Positions 37,608-46,626 of a stretch of 64,000 nucleotides of DNA are shown piece after piece. The notes under the pieces were generated by a model. It saw only the letters and a program-made list of their open reading frames with translations. It did not search any database and was not told the DNA's origin. Positions within the stretch are counted from its first letter, which is position 1. Each line of letters starts with the position of its first letter. The translations under genes and the position numbers were made by a program. Origin of the DNA: Staphylococcus arlettae (lineage in GTDB: Bacteria > Bacillota > Bacilli > Staphylococcales > Staphylococcaceae); the NCBI RefSeq assembly GCF_002902345.1, contig NZ_PPQB01000012.1, positions 119,972 to 183,971 on the forward strand. Reading direction: 5' to 3'.

Positions 37608-38549
37608 ATTTATGCTAAATTACTGAAACAATTACCGACTCCCATATGTGGTTTAGCATTGGGTTTAGCAGCATTAAGTAATCTTTTGTTCACCATCAAC
37701 TTGACCTATCTACCTTTTTTATTATTTTATATATCTCTTATTATCATAGTTATATTTTTACAAAAATTGCTACTTTTTCCCCATACAGTTGCCAATGAAT
37801 TAAAAAATGCTAATACTTGTGCCACCTTTCCTGCCTTGCCAATGGCACTATTATCATTATTATATATATTACATCATTACTTACATGTCATTGGATGGTT
37901 TATTACTATAATGTGGTGGCTCATGGTACTCATCCATTTTAGTATATTACTTGGATTCATCATTTATCATATATGGTTATTTCCATCGACTGATTCCAAA
38001 CCGAATACTAGTTGGTTTGTGGCATTTGTAGGTATCGGGGTTATTGCTGAAACGTCTGAAGGTTTTAGTACACAACTAGGCGCAGGCGTGGTTTATTTAG
38101 GATCGATATTTTTCATCATATTACTACTGTTTGTATTATGCCGTAAAGCTTGGCAAAGGTATAACAATCAACAGTTTCCAATGGCCGTAATTATTTCTGC
38201 ACCTGCAGCACTTTGCTTAAATGGTTATCTGTTAACGCGGACAGATTATTCAATGCTATATATAGGAAGTTTTTTTGTATTATCACAAGCTTTATTTATC
38301 ATGTCGCTCTTTTTCATTCCAAGAATTAAAACAATTGGGTTCCAACCTGCCTATGCAGCTCTTACTTTTCCCTGGGTGACAACTGCTGCTTCGGTAGTCT
38401 CACTATGTCAACTGGTAAATTTACCACCGTTGTGGAATGTTCTATTGAATATCGTAATGATTACTGAACTTATTTTCGCCACATTAGTAGTCGTTTATGT
38501 CACTTTGACTTATATTAAATACATTATCAATCATTTACGCTACACATAG
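37608..38549 (+). CDS. TDT-family transporter (tellurite/dicarboxylate type), start uncertain
   Basis: About 313 residues with ten hydrophobic segments, of the tellurite-resistance/dicarboxylate transporter (TehA/Mae1) family. Family-like coding runs in frame upstream of the first ordinary start (TTG 37659): KLLKQLPTPICGLALGLAAL. AAGGAG at 37593-37598 is well placed for ATG 37612, but that ATG is one base out of frame and stops after four codons. A single missing base after it would restore a normal start. Otherwise ATT 37608 or TTG 37659 must serve. It may therefore be impaired. Substrate unknown. Confidence 0.75.
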   Translation: MYAKLLKQLPTPICGLALGLAALSNLLFTINLTYLPFLLFYISLIIIVIFLQKLLLFPHTVANELKNANTCATFPALPMALLSLLYILHHYLHVIGWFITIMWWLMVLIHFSILLGFIIYHIWLFPSTDSKPNTSWFVAFVGIGVIAETSEGFSTQLGAGVVYLGSIFFIILLLFVLCRKAWQRYNNQQFPMAVIISAPAALCLNGYLLTRTDYSMLYIGSFFVLSQALFIMSLFFIPRIKTIGFQPAYAALTFPWVTTAASVVSLCQLVNLPPLWNVLLNIVMITELIFATLVVVYVTLTYIKYIINHLRYT

Positions 38550-39050
38550 CTTGGTCCAAAGTATTTATTTACTACAGTAAAAAGAACATAAAATTAGAAA
38601 ATAAAGGCGTTATTATCACATGATTTAATGTGCAATAACGCCTCTTTACTTAAAATTTGATACTGAAAGAAAATTTCAATTTAACTTACTTGCTGTCAAT
38701 GTTCCTATATAACAATCATATATTGCTGTTACTCCAAAACACATATTTATTATTAATAGTAGTCATCATTACCTAATCTTTATTACAAACAACGAAACAT
38801 AATATAGATTTTGCCAAAAAACATAACGTTATGTTGCAAAAAAATTACATACAATGAAATAATGTATTTTTACACTATAGTACAATCTTAATATTCGCCT
38901 ATAAATATAAGACTTTTTTAATTTTCTAAATATTTACATGCATCTCATAATAATTACTTTTGTATTAAAACAAACATTACTATATTCTCTTTTAGAAAGT
39001 TATCTGCTATTGTTATTCCAGGAAAAATTTTGGGAGGATTTATTTTTATT
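38550..39050. other. Intergenic region upstream of lytM
   Basis: 500 very AT-rich bases. It contains a terminator for the transporter gene (38605-38647) and a 16-base perfect palindrome AACATAACGTTATGTT (38820-38835). I could not find a convincing WalR direct repeat (TGTWAH-N5-TGTWAH). No gene is seen. Confidence 0.5.
38605..38647 (+). terminator. Terminator after TDT transporter
   Basis: AGGCGTTATT (38605-38614) pairs with AATAACGCCT (38634-38643), with an inner CACAT/ATGTG pair, followed by CTTT. Confidence 0.75.
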
Positions 39051-40385
39051 ATGAAAAAATTAATGACAGCAACGATTGCTACGCTATCTTTAGGTGCAGT
39101 CGGTATCGCGCAACAAAGTGAAGCTGAAGCTTCAGAAACAACTATTTCAAGTCAAGAGCAAAGTCAATTTTCTGGTATCTTTGCCGAAGGTTATATGGAT
39201 AAAGATGCAAGTGGAAATTATCATCATACATCAGATGGCAATTGGGAGCAATCTATGTTCGATGATGAGCAATATTATTTCTACCTTATTGATGATAAAG
39301 GTAATTATCATTACTTCTACTTCCCTGTTGCAGGAGAAGGACAAGGCGCTACTAACGATAATACAAACGCTACAACTACACCTGTTCAACAAGATGGGAA
39401 TGTGAACAGCCCAAATAAAAGCCATGAAGAAGTTCAAAAATCAGGTTATCACTTAGACGGTACTGATGACAGTGCTCAACAAGATAAAAATAACTATGAC
39501 AATAACTATACACGCAATGATAATAATGGACAGCATAACGTTCAACAAGGCGCTACTTCAAATCAATCAGCTAATGAATCAGCACAAGCAACTGACAACG
39601 AAGACAGTACAAATGCTGCAAGCTCTAATAACGAGACTGCTCAAACTGCAGCATCAGCTAATGAATCAACACAAGTAACTGAACAACAAAATAATACAAA
39701 TGTTGCAAGCTCTAATAATGAGACTGCTCAAACTGCAGCATCTGTAAATGAATCAGCACAAGCAACTGACAACGAAGATAATACAAATGCTGCAAACTCT
39801 AATAATGAGACTGCTCAAACTGCTGCACCTGTAAATGAATCAGCACAAGCAACTGAACAACAAAATAATACAAATGCTACAAGCTCAAATTATGAGACTA
39901 CTCAAACTGCTGCACCTGTAAACGAGTCAGCACAGTCAAGTGAAGAAGCAAACACTACGCAATCAACTACAGACAGTAATAATGAAACAAGTTCATCTAA
40001 TTGGTTAACTCAAAACCGTCAACTACAACCTTATGGTCAATATTATGGTGGCGGCGCTCACTATGGCGTTGACTATGCAATGGATGAAAATACACCAGTA
40101 TATTCATTAACTGATGGAACAGTTACGCAAAGTGGTTGGAGTAATTATGGTGGCGGTAACCAAGTTACTATCCAAGAAGAAAATAGTGATAATTACCAAT
40201 GGTATATGCACATGAATGAACTAAATGTATCAGAAGGTGACACAGTTTCAGAAGGTGACCAAATTGGTTTATCAGGTAATACTGGTAATTCAACAGCACC
40301 TCATTTACACTTCCAACGTATGGACGGTGGCGTAGGTAATAACTATTCAGTTGATCCAACATCATATGTAAATTCAAAAGCATAA
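39051..40385 (+). CDS. lytM: LytM-like M23 glycyl-glycine endopeptidase with expanded linker
   Basis: A 444-residue secreted peptidoglycan hydrolase. It has a signal peptide (MKKLMTATIATLSLGAVG, cleaved near AEA-SE), an N-terminal region with DKGNYHYFYFP, a Ser/Asn/Gln/Ala-rich repeat linker (~175-290) and a C-terminal M23 (lysostaphin-type) domain. Zinc ligands H337 and D341 are in AHYGVDYA and H420 is in HLHF, with H418 as catalytic partner. The domain matches S. aureus LytM closely, which cuts pentaglycine bridges. ATG 39051 has GGGAGG upstream, with a long spacing. The linker is longer than in the ~316-residue S. aureus protein. Confidence 0.92.
   Translation: MKKLMTATIATLSLGAVGIAQQSEAEASETTISSQEQSQFSGIFAEGYMDKDASGNYHHTSDGNWEQSMFDDEQYYFYLIDDKGNYHYFYFPVAGEGQGATNDNTNATTTPVQQDGNVNSPNKSHEEVQKSGYHLDGTDDSAQQDKNNYDNNYTRNDNNGQHNVQQGATSNQSANESAQATDNEDSTNAASSNNETAQTAASANESTQVTEQQNNTNVASSNNETAQTAASVNESAQATDNEDNTNAANSNNETAQTAAPVNESAQATEQQNNTNATSSNYETTQTAAPVNESAQSSEEANTTQSTTDSNNETSSSNWLTQNRQLQPYGQYYGGGAHYGVDYAMDENTPVYSLTDGTVTQSGWSNYGGGNQVTIQEENSDNYQWYMHMNELNVSEGDTVSEGDQIGLSGNTGNSTAPHLHFQRMDGGVGNNYSVDPTSYVNSKA
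39573..39920 (+). repeat. Four 87-bp coding repeats in lytM linker
   Basis: Units begin AATGAATC at 39573, 39660 and 39747, with a fourth at about 39834. They encode 29-residue blocks (NESAQAT...NNETAQTAA). The first and third units share DNED, the second and fourth share EQQN, suggesting duplication of a two-unit block. Confidence 0.85.
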
Positions 40386-40390
40386 ATATT

Positions 40391-40426
40391 AAAACCCTAG
40401 CGCAGTAGACTGTGCTAGGGTTTTTT
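40391..40426 (+). terminator. Terminator of lytM
   Basis: AAAACCCTAGCGCAGT pairs with ACTGTGCTAGGGTTTT (one mismatch), followed by TT. Confidence 0.85.
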
Positions 40427-40764
40427 ACATATAACTATTCCCACAATCACACTGCCTATATAGCTAGCGCATAAAAATCCTCTTTTCGCTGTCTTTGCAA
40501 TTAATAGACCCTTATCAACATTAAAATATCTATTATATAAATTAACATTATAAATTCCTTTGAGTTAACTCCCGATAAAATATATATCATTATAATTAAC
40601 TATATTTAAAAAAGTAATTATACTTTCTAATTTAATTTTATAAAATTTACACAAAAATAATGGGCGTTTACACTTTTTAAAAAAATTATCAAATTCATGA
40701 TTAATTATTATATTTTTTATGTTATTATGTTTACAAAGAATTGAAATTTGAGGGGGGCAATCTT
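40427..40764. other. Intergenic region upstream of DUF6583-ABC operon
   Basis: About 340 AT-rich bases that must contain the operon promoter. Long A/T runs make -10 and -35 boxes ambiguous. I see no gene or structured RNA. Confidence 0.4.
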
Positions 40765-42264
40765 ATGTCAAAAACAGTGAAAATTGTCATTGCAGCTATC
40801 ATTGGACTCTTGTTAGTTGTGGGAATTATTGGGGCAGCAACATATTATTTTGTTTCAAATTCACCTAAAAACACTTATTTAAAAAGTGAACAAGAAACTG
40901 CAAAACAATATCAAGAATATGCCAAAACACGATTCAAGGATGGATTTGAGTTCCAAGACAAGATGAAAGACGAATCATATTTAATTAATATGGATGCGAG
41001 TGCTGATGTACCTGCAAAGCTATTAAAAGACGCAGATATTCCTAAATCGGTGGTAGACGGTTCTAAAATCGGATTAAAGGTAGGACATGACCCTGATAAA
41101 GACAAGTCAGTGCTAGCATTATCTCCAACAATCGCAGATAATAGTATCGGAGACTTCCAGTGGGCTGCAGACAAAAATAACCAATATTATGAAGCACCTA
41201 TTTTAGATGATGTTTACAAAGCCAAAAACGATGAGCTAGTAGATGTGTATAACAAGTTAACTGGAAGCAGCAGTTATTCTTCAACAAGTTCACAAGATAA
41301 TGCTATCACAAATGATTCATTGAATTTAAATACTATTTTATCAAGCACACAGATTTCTGAAGATAAATTAGAAGACATTAGTGAACGTTACAGTGATCTA
41401 ATCATCGATGAATTAGATGACGATAATTTCGACAAAGAAGATGACACTATTTCAGTTGATGGTGAAGACACAGACGTACAAAAAGTTACTATGACTTTAA
41501 GCAAAAAAGAAACAAAAGCTCTTATTCAAACTGTATTAGAAGAAGCAAAAGATGATGACGACATTAAAGAAATTGCAGAAGATAAAATGCAAGCAGATTC
41601 TTATAGCGATTCAATTGACGATGCATTAGAAGAAGTTAAAGATACAGATGCTTCAGATTTCCCTAGCGTTAAATCTGTAATTTGGGAAGAAGATAAACAT
41701 ATTCTAAAAAGAGATTTAACTCTAAAAGCAGAAAATGGTGAAGAAGTAACACTTGAAGGTACAAGTAATATCGATGATGATAACTTAGCTGTCGATTATA
41801 AAATCAAAGCCGACAATACAACTTTAGGCATCAAAGGTAAATCTACTAAAAAAGATGACACGTACAATGATAAATACACTTTAACTGCTGACGAGTCATA
41901 TAAAAAATCTAACATTAAAATTTCTAACAAAGAAAAACAAGATGGAGACAAACGTACAGACAAAGGTAACATTACCTTCGGCTCTGAATACGATGAAACA
42001 ACAATAGATTATAATAATGTATTAAATACAGATACTAAAAATAATCAACAAAAACAAAAACTTGATGTCACTATGGATGTCGAAGGTGAACCAGTAACAG
42101 TTACTTTAGAAGGTGACGTAAAACTGAAGGAAGATATTAACTTCGACAAAGGTAATGCTAAAGATTTAAATACACTAAGTGACAGCGACTTCAGAAAATT
42201 ACAACGTGAAATATCTGATAATACAGAAGATATTGTTAAAGATGTCGCAAAAGATTTAAAATAA
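40765..42264 (+). CDS. Membrane-anchored acidic extracytoplasmic protein (DUF6583-like)
   Basis: A 499-residue protein with an uncleaved-looking N-terminal TM helix (~residues 5-27) and a ~470-residue, highly Asp/Glu/Lys-rich extracytoplasmic region. There is no lipobox and no LPXTG. It resembles proteins annotated DUF6583; no function is known to me. AGGGGGG stands just before ATG 40765. It is the first gene of a four-gene operon with two ABC-2 permeases and an ATPase (30-base gap to the next), so it may be a substrate-handling or sensing partner of the exporter. Confidence 0.8.
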   Translation: MSKTVKIVIAAIIGLLLVVGIIGAATYYFVSNSPKNTYLKSEQETAKQYQEYAKTRFKDGFEFQDKMKDESYLINMDASADVPAKLLKDADIPKSVVDGSKIGLKVGHDPDKDKSVLALSPTIADNSIGDFQWAADKNNQYYEAPILDDVYKAKNDELVDVYNKLTGSSSYSSTSSQDNAITNDSLNLNTILSSTQISEDKLEDISERYSDLIIDELDDDNFDKEDDTISVDGEDTDVQKVTMTLSKKETKALIQTVLEEAKDDDDIKEIAEDKMQADSYSDSIDDALEEVKDTDASDFPSVKSVIWEEDKHILKRDLTLKAENGEEVTLEGTSNIDDDNLAVDYKIKADNTTLGIKGKSTKKDDTYNDKYTLTADESYKKSNIKISNKEKQDGDKRTDKGNITFGSEYDETTIDYNNVLNTDTKNNQQKQKLDVTMDVEGEPVTVTLEGDVKLKEDINFDKGNAKDLNTLSDSDFRKLQREISDNTEDIVKDVAKDLK

Positions 42265-42293
42265 TAACTAATTAACTATAAAGGAGTGATAAA

Positions 42294-43460
42294 ATGAAAA
42301 CATTTCAATTGTTTCGCATTTATCACTCCTTTTTATTAAAAAAATGGTATTTATTGCTTTATATATTTGTCATAATTATCGCTGCTTTTGGAACATTACT
42401 TATTATTCAACAGTCACAGCAAGATAATACTACCTTCAACATTGGAGTTGTCGATGAAGACGACACTAAAGAAACACGATTAATTTTAAAATCTTTAGGT
42501 AATGGTAATAACTTAGGAAAAGATATACGTATCACCCCTTACACACAACGGCAAGCGCATAAAAAATTGCAACAACACCAACTCGATGGATATTATGTAT
42601 TCAAAGATGGTATGACGAAAACATTTTATCGTAATGGCAGTTTACCTATTACAGTTTATACATATGATAAACAGTCAACACAGAGTATTACACTTAACCA
42701 ATTAACTGATTCAGTCTACGACAGACTGATGGGTGCTATGGGCGGTGGCCTCACTTACAATTCACTTGCACCTGATGCAACAAAAAATGACAATCTAAAG
42801 TTATTGACCGACTTATTATTTACAGGACTTAATCGTACAGGCACCTTTGACTATCATCCAATGACTATTTATCATACTGGCAGTTATTATGTAGTAACTG
42901 GTTATTTAGCATCTATCTTTATTGTCTGTTTATCACTGTTTTCAATTTTAAAAATGAATCAAGAAAAAGCTTTAAAAGACCGTTTGACCCTATTTCATTT
43001 TGCTGTAGAAAAGCTTATACTTATCCGAAGTTTGTTTACTTTTATCTATACTTTAGTATGGGCGATTTTAGGCTTACTTTGGATGTTGTTAACCTTACCT
43101 AATGCCTTTGAAATGTACAACTGGCCAACTTTAGCACTTCACATTTTATATTATGTCATCATGATAACTCTAGTGCTAACAATTATTGAATTACAGTTAC
43201 AAGGCTTAAAACAGTTATTTGCTAAAATTCTTTTTACACTAGTTATACTTGTATTATCAGGAATCACACTCCCTACTATTTACTTCAGTCATTTATTGGG
43301 AGGACTATTCGCTCATCAACCGTTCAGTCTAGTTACGAATCAATTGTTAGAACTCGTACTGAACAACTATATTTTAGACATCAGCCCTCTATTTTATAGC
43401 AGTTTGATCGTCCTGTCCTGTTGGCTTATCGGGCTATTAGTTTGGAGGTATCGCACATGA
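42294..43460 (+). CDS. ABC-2 type transporter permease 1
   Basis: A 388-residue permease: one N-terminal TM (~18-38), a large extracytoplasmic loop (~40-200) and five or six TM segments in the C-terminal half, the ABC-2 (NatB/YhaP-like) plan. AAGGAG precedes ATG 42294. Its TGA overlaps the next gene's ATG (ATGA), a sign of coupled translation. It likely forms a heterodimer with the next permease. Confidence 0.85.
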   Translation: MKTFQLFRIYHSFLLKKWYLLLYIFVIIIAAFGTLLIIQQSQQDNTTFNIGVVDEDDTKETRLILKSLGNGNNLGKDIRITPYTQRQAHKKLQQHQLDGYYVFKDGMTKTFYRNGSLPITVYTYDKQSTQSITLNQLTDSVYDRLMGAMGGGLTYNSLAPDATKNDNLKLLTDLLFTGLNRTGTFDYHPMTIYHTGSYYVVTGYLASIFIVCLSLFSILKMNQEKALKDRLTLFHFAVEKLILIRSLFTFIYTLVWAILGLLWMLLTLPNAFEMYNWPTLALHILYYVIMITLVLTIIELQLQGLKQLFAKILFTLVILVLSGITLPTIYFSHLLGGLFAHQPFSLVTNQLLELVLNNYILDISPLFYSSLIVLSCWLIGLLVWRYRT

Positions 43461-44377
43461 AGCCATTTTTATACTTAGTCATTTATAAACAATGGAAGCA
43501 GTACCTTCTTTTATTTGGCATTTTATTAAGTAGTTTAGGTTTGATATGGGTACTACAAAAAACGATTAATCAAACATTTCACATTCCTATTGCTATACAA
43601 GATTTAGATCAATCTGCTAACTCTAAAACGTTAATTAAGCAACTTAAACAAGAACCTATTTTAGAAGTATCAACTTTACCTTTAGATGATGATTACATCG
43701 AGGAAGCTGTAACTAAAAAAGAAGCTGTAATTAGTCTGCAAATACCTAAAAATTACAGCTCACAACTAGAACAAAATGATTTACATGAAGCTATATTACT
43801 TTATGGCAGAGATGATTTTATTGGCAATATTTCCTTGGAAATAGTAAGCCAATCTTTGTATAACCAACAGATACCTCATCTTGTACATGCACACGTACAA
43901 GAGGCCGATACTAACGTCAGTATCAATCAAGTTAAATCTAAATTAACAGCTAAAACACCTGCATCAAATGTGGACTTTCGTGCGTTACATAATGCTTCCA
44001 ATCGCTCACTATCTATGAGTATTATTTTCGGTTTGCTTTTGTGTATCAGCAGTATTCAAATACTACTTCACCACAATCTAAAACAAAACGCGCCTTTGCA
44101 ACGTTTGTATTTAGCACCTTTTAGTAAATTAAAGTTGTATGGGCTATATATTGCGGCACACACTATAGTGTTGCTTATTATACTATGGTTGAGCGCGCTA
44201 TTAATGCACCAACAACTTAGCATAACTTTTTATTTAGCTACATTATTCGTTATTATTATTTATGAATTAGGTATCTCATGGTTATTATTCACTATTAATA
44301 CGTTAAGTCATAGACTTTTCATGGCACTTATCTATGCAGTTGCTATTACTTTAATTTATATCTATTTACAATTTTAG
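43457..44377 (+). CDS. ABC-2 type transporter permease 2
   Basis: A 306-residue permease with the same plan as its neighbour but a shorter loop (~35-190): one N-terminal and about five C-terminal TM segments. ATG 43457 has TTGGAGG upstream and overlaps the preceding stop; a TTG further upstream is not supported. The ATPase gene follows after 10 bases. Substrate not known. Confidence 0.83.
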   Translation: MKPFLYLVIYKQWKQYLLLFGILLSSLGLIWVLQKTINQTFHIPIAIQDLDQSANSKTLIKQLKQEPILEVSTLPLDDDYIEEAVTKKEAVISLQIPKNYSSQLEQNDLHEAILLYGRDDFIGNISLEIVSQSLYNQQIPHLVHAHVQEADTNVSINQVKSKLTAKTPASNVDFRALHNASNRSLSMSIIFGLLLCISSIQILLHHNLKQNAPLQRLYLAPFSKLKLYGLYIAAHTIVLLIILWLSALLMHQQLSITFYLATLFVIIIYELGISWLLFTINTLSHRLFMALIYAVAITLIYIYLQF

Positions 44378-44387
44378 GAGTGACAAT

Positions 44388-45056
44388 ATGATAGAACTTA
44401 TTAATATTCATAAGCATTATCAACGCAAAACAATATTTAATAAGCTCAATATGACATTCGCAGATCGACAAGTTACCGTACTCCTTGGTGAAAATGGTGC
44501 CGGTAAATCAACGTTGTTAAATTTAATTTCATCTTTGGAGCAACCAAATAGTGGAACAATTAAATACTTTGATAAAACTTTAACAACAAAAGCAATTCGT
44601 CAACTTATTGGTTATATTCCTCAAGATATTGCTTTGTTTGAACATATGACGATCGATGAAAATATCGCATGTTTCAAAGCATTGTGTCGTACACCATTAT
44701 CAGATCAACAAATTACTAATTACGCAGAAACACTTAACTTACAAGATCGTCAGCAAACTGTCGCCAAACTGTCTGGAGGAACAAAACGTAAAGTCAATCT
44801 ATTAATTGGTCTACTCGGTCAACCACAAATATTATTACTCGATGAACCCACTGTCGGTATCGATTTAAAATCTCGTTATGATATCCACCGTTTATTAGTT
44901 ACTTTAAAGGAACAATGCTTAATTATTTTAACAACACATCATTTAGATGAAGTTGAAGCGCTTGCAGATAATATCAAAGTCATCGGCAGCGATCCGTTCT
45001 ATACTAAAGTGTTAACTGATAAACAGTGGCCTTTTGAATCATATGCTAATAATTAA
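44388..45056 (+). CDS. ABC transporter ATP-binding protein
   Basis: A 222-residue ATPase. It has Walker A GENGAGKST (~34-42), Q-loop YIPQD, signature LSGGTKRKV, Walker B ILLLDEPTVGID and H-loop TTHHLDE. It drives the two ABC-2 permeases upstream, probably as an exporter. The gene closes the operon and is followed by a terminator. It lacks the long C-terminal domain found in some drug exporters. Confidence 0.92.
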   Translation: MIELINIHKHYQRKTIFNKLNMTFADRQVTVLLGENGAGKSTLLNLISSLEQPNSGTIKYFDKTLTTKAIRQLIGYIPQDIALFEHMTIDENIACFKALCRTPLSDQQITNYAETLNLQDRQQTVAKLSGGTKRKVNLLIGLLGQPQILLLDEPTVGIDLKSRYDIHRLLVTLKEQCLIILTTHHLDEVEALADNIKVIGSDPFYTKVLTDKQWPFESYANN

Positions 45057-45077
45057 CAACTAATATAATAAACATAA

Positions 45078-45115
45078 CACACCGCTTTTCATAATTAATG
45101 GTGTGTTACTTTTTA
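45078..45115 (+). terminator. Terminator of the DUF6583-ABC operon
   Basis: AACACACC pairs with GGTGTGTT across a 16-base loop, then ACTTTTTAT. Confidence 0.7.
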
Positions 45116-45117
45116 TA

Positions 45118-45139
45118 AAAATAACAACGTTGTTATTTT
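45118..45139. promoter_or_regulatory. Perfect 22-bp palindrome over the gntP -35 region
   Basis: The arms are AAAATAACAAC and GTTGTTATTTT with no spacer. The right arm overlaps the likely -35 TTGTTA (45130-45135); -10 is TATAAT (45153-45158), 17 bases on. It fits a repressor operator. No regulator gene adjoins. Confidence 0.6.
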
Positions 45140-45158
45140 CTCGAAAATCTTTTATAAT
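45130..45158 (+). promoter_or_regulatory. Promoter of gntP
   Basis: TTGTTA and perfect TATAAT separated by 17 bases. The predicted RNA start is near 45165, at the edge of the cre-like site. Confidence 0.65.
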
Positions 45159-45166
45159 AGAGTAAT

Positions 45167-45181
45167 TTGAATACGCTTACA
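45167..45181. promoter_or_regulatory. cre-like site at the gntP transcription start
   Basis: TTGAATACGCTTACA matches WTGNAANCGNWNNCW with one mismatch. Its position at +1 favours repression by CcpA. Confidence 0.55.
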
Positions 45182-45212
45182 TGACTTATTATTAAATTAG
45201 GAGGACGTTTAC

Positions 45213-46550
45213 ATGTCATTATTGAGTGAACATTTGCCGCTAATATCTTTGATTATTGGTGTAGCATTCCTACTCTTTATCAATATTAAACTTAAAATAA
45301 ATAGTATATTAGCTCTTATATTTTCTGCTATTATCGTTGGTCTAATTAACGGAATGAAACCAATGACTATATTAGATACTGTTAAAGATGGATTAGGATC
45401 AACATTAGGAAGTTTAGCATTAATCATTGGGTTTGGTGCTGTCTTAGGTAAAATTATGGTTGATTCTGGCGCAGCACAACGTATTGCTTCAACTTTAATC
45501 TCTAAATTTGGGGTAAAAAATGTACAGTGGGCATTAATCATTATTGGTGCTGTATTTGGTATTTCAGTCTTTTATGAAGTTGCATTTATGATTTTAGCAC
45601 CTTTAGTAATTAGTATTGCTGTAGAAGCCAAAACACCTTTCATGAAATTAGGAATCACTATGGTTGCAGCTACAACATTGTCCCATAGTCTCTTTCCACC
45701 ACAGGCGGGACCAACAGCGTTAGTTGATGCTTATAACGCCGATATGGGGATGGTTTATTTATTAGGTATTCTTGTCTTTATTCCCGGAGTTTTAGTCGCA
45801 GGAATACTCTTCCCAAAATTGTTAAAAAAATTAGATTATCCAGTACCACCATTATTGTAAAAAAATAAAGTTTTTACGGAAGCAGAGATGCTTAGCTTTC
45901 GTTTAAGTTTAATTGTACCTTTAATTCCAGCAATTTTAATTTCTATTTCTACGATTTTAAGTATGTTTGTTACAGAGGATACTGCCATACATGAAATAAT
46001 CACCTTTTTCGGAAGTGCTGAAATTAGTTTAATAATTTCAATTATGATCGCAGTTATCGTCTTTGGTCTACGTAAAGGAAAAAATATGTAAACTATGATG
46101 TCGTCATTTGAAAGCGGTTTAAAAGGCCTTTCTACCATTATTTTCATTGTAGGTGCTGGTGGTGCTTTTAAAGAAATTATATTAAAAGCCCATGTTGGTG
46201 AATATATTGCCAATCTGATGACTGACACTAATATTTCACCTCTTATTATGGCCTGGCTCATTACTGCATTGATCCGTATTGCAACTGGTCAAGGCGTAGT
46301 ATCAGCGATTACAGCCGCAGGAATTGTCGGTCCTTTAATTCCTACTTTCAATGTCAATCCAGTTTTAATGGTCTTAGCCACAGCTACGGGAAGTAATACA
46401 ATTACGCATGTGAATGACGCTTCATTTTGGTTATTCAAAGAGTATTTCAATATTTCTATTAAAGATACCTTTAAAACTTGGGGGCTAACACTTCTTTTAA
46501 CATCCATTACTGGACTTATTGTAGTGCTAATTTTAGATATCTTTATTTAA
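45213..46550 (+). pseudogene. gntP: GntP-family gluconate permease gene with two in-frame TAA codons
   Basis: The 446-codon frame encodes a full GntP-type gluconate:H+ symporter (normal length ~450) with 12-14 TM segments, but TAA occurs at 45858-45860 and 46089-46091. All three pieces are in one frame, so there is no frameshift. The sequence before, between and after the stops reads as continuous GntP (PVPPLL, stop, KNKVFTEAEM; KGKNM, stop, [12 protein letters not shown]). Each stop is one substitution from a sense codon. AGGAGG precedes ATG 45213 and the promoter is intact. Likely a recent pseudogene or a base-calling error; readthrough is unlikely twice. No gntK or gntR adjoins. Confidence 0.85.
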
Positions 46551-46573
46551 CACAAATTTTAATAGAGACAACA

Positions 46574-46617
46574 AAAACACCACTCCTACACATTTACTTG
46601 TATACGGAGTGGTGTTT
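46574..46617. terminator. Bidirectional terminator between gntP and AEC gene
   Basis: AAAACACCACTCC pairs with GGAGTGGTGTTTT around an 18-base loop, between convergent genes. Confidence 0.8.
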
Positions 46618-46626
46618 TACTGTTAT

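Noticed and set aside
38550-39050. WalR binding site upstream of lytM
   Set aside because: No TGTWAH-N5-TGTWAH pair could be found on either strand.
40741-40764. TTG start for the DUF6583-like gene at 40741
   Set aside because: The AGGGGGG ribosome site lies within that extension and points to ATG 40765.
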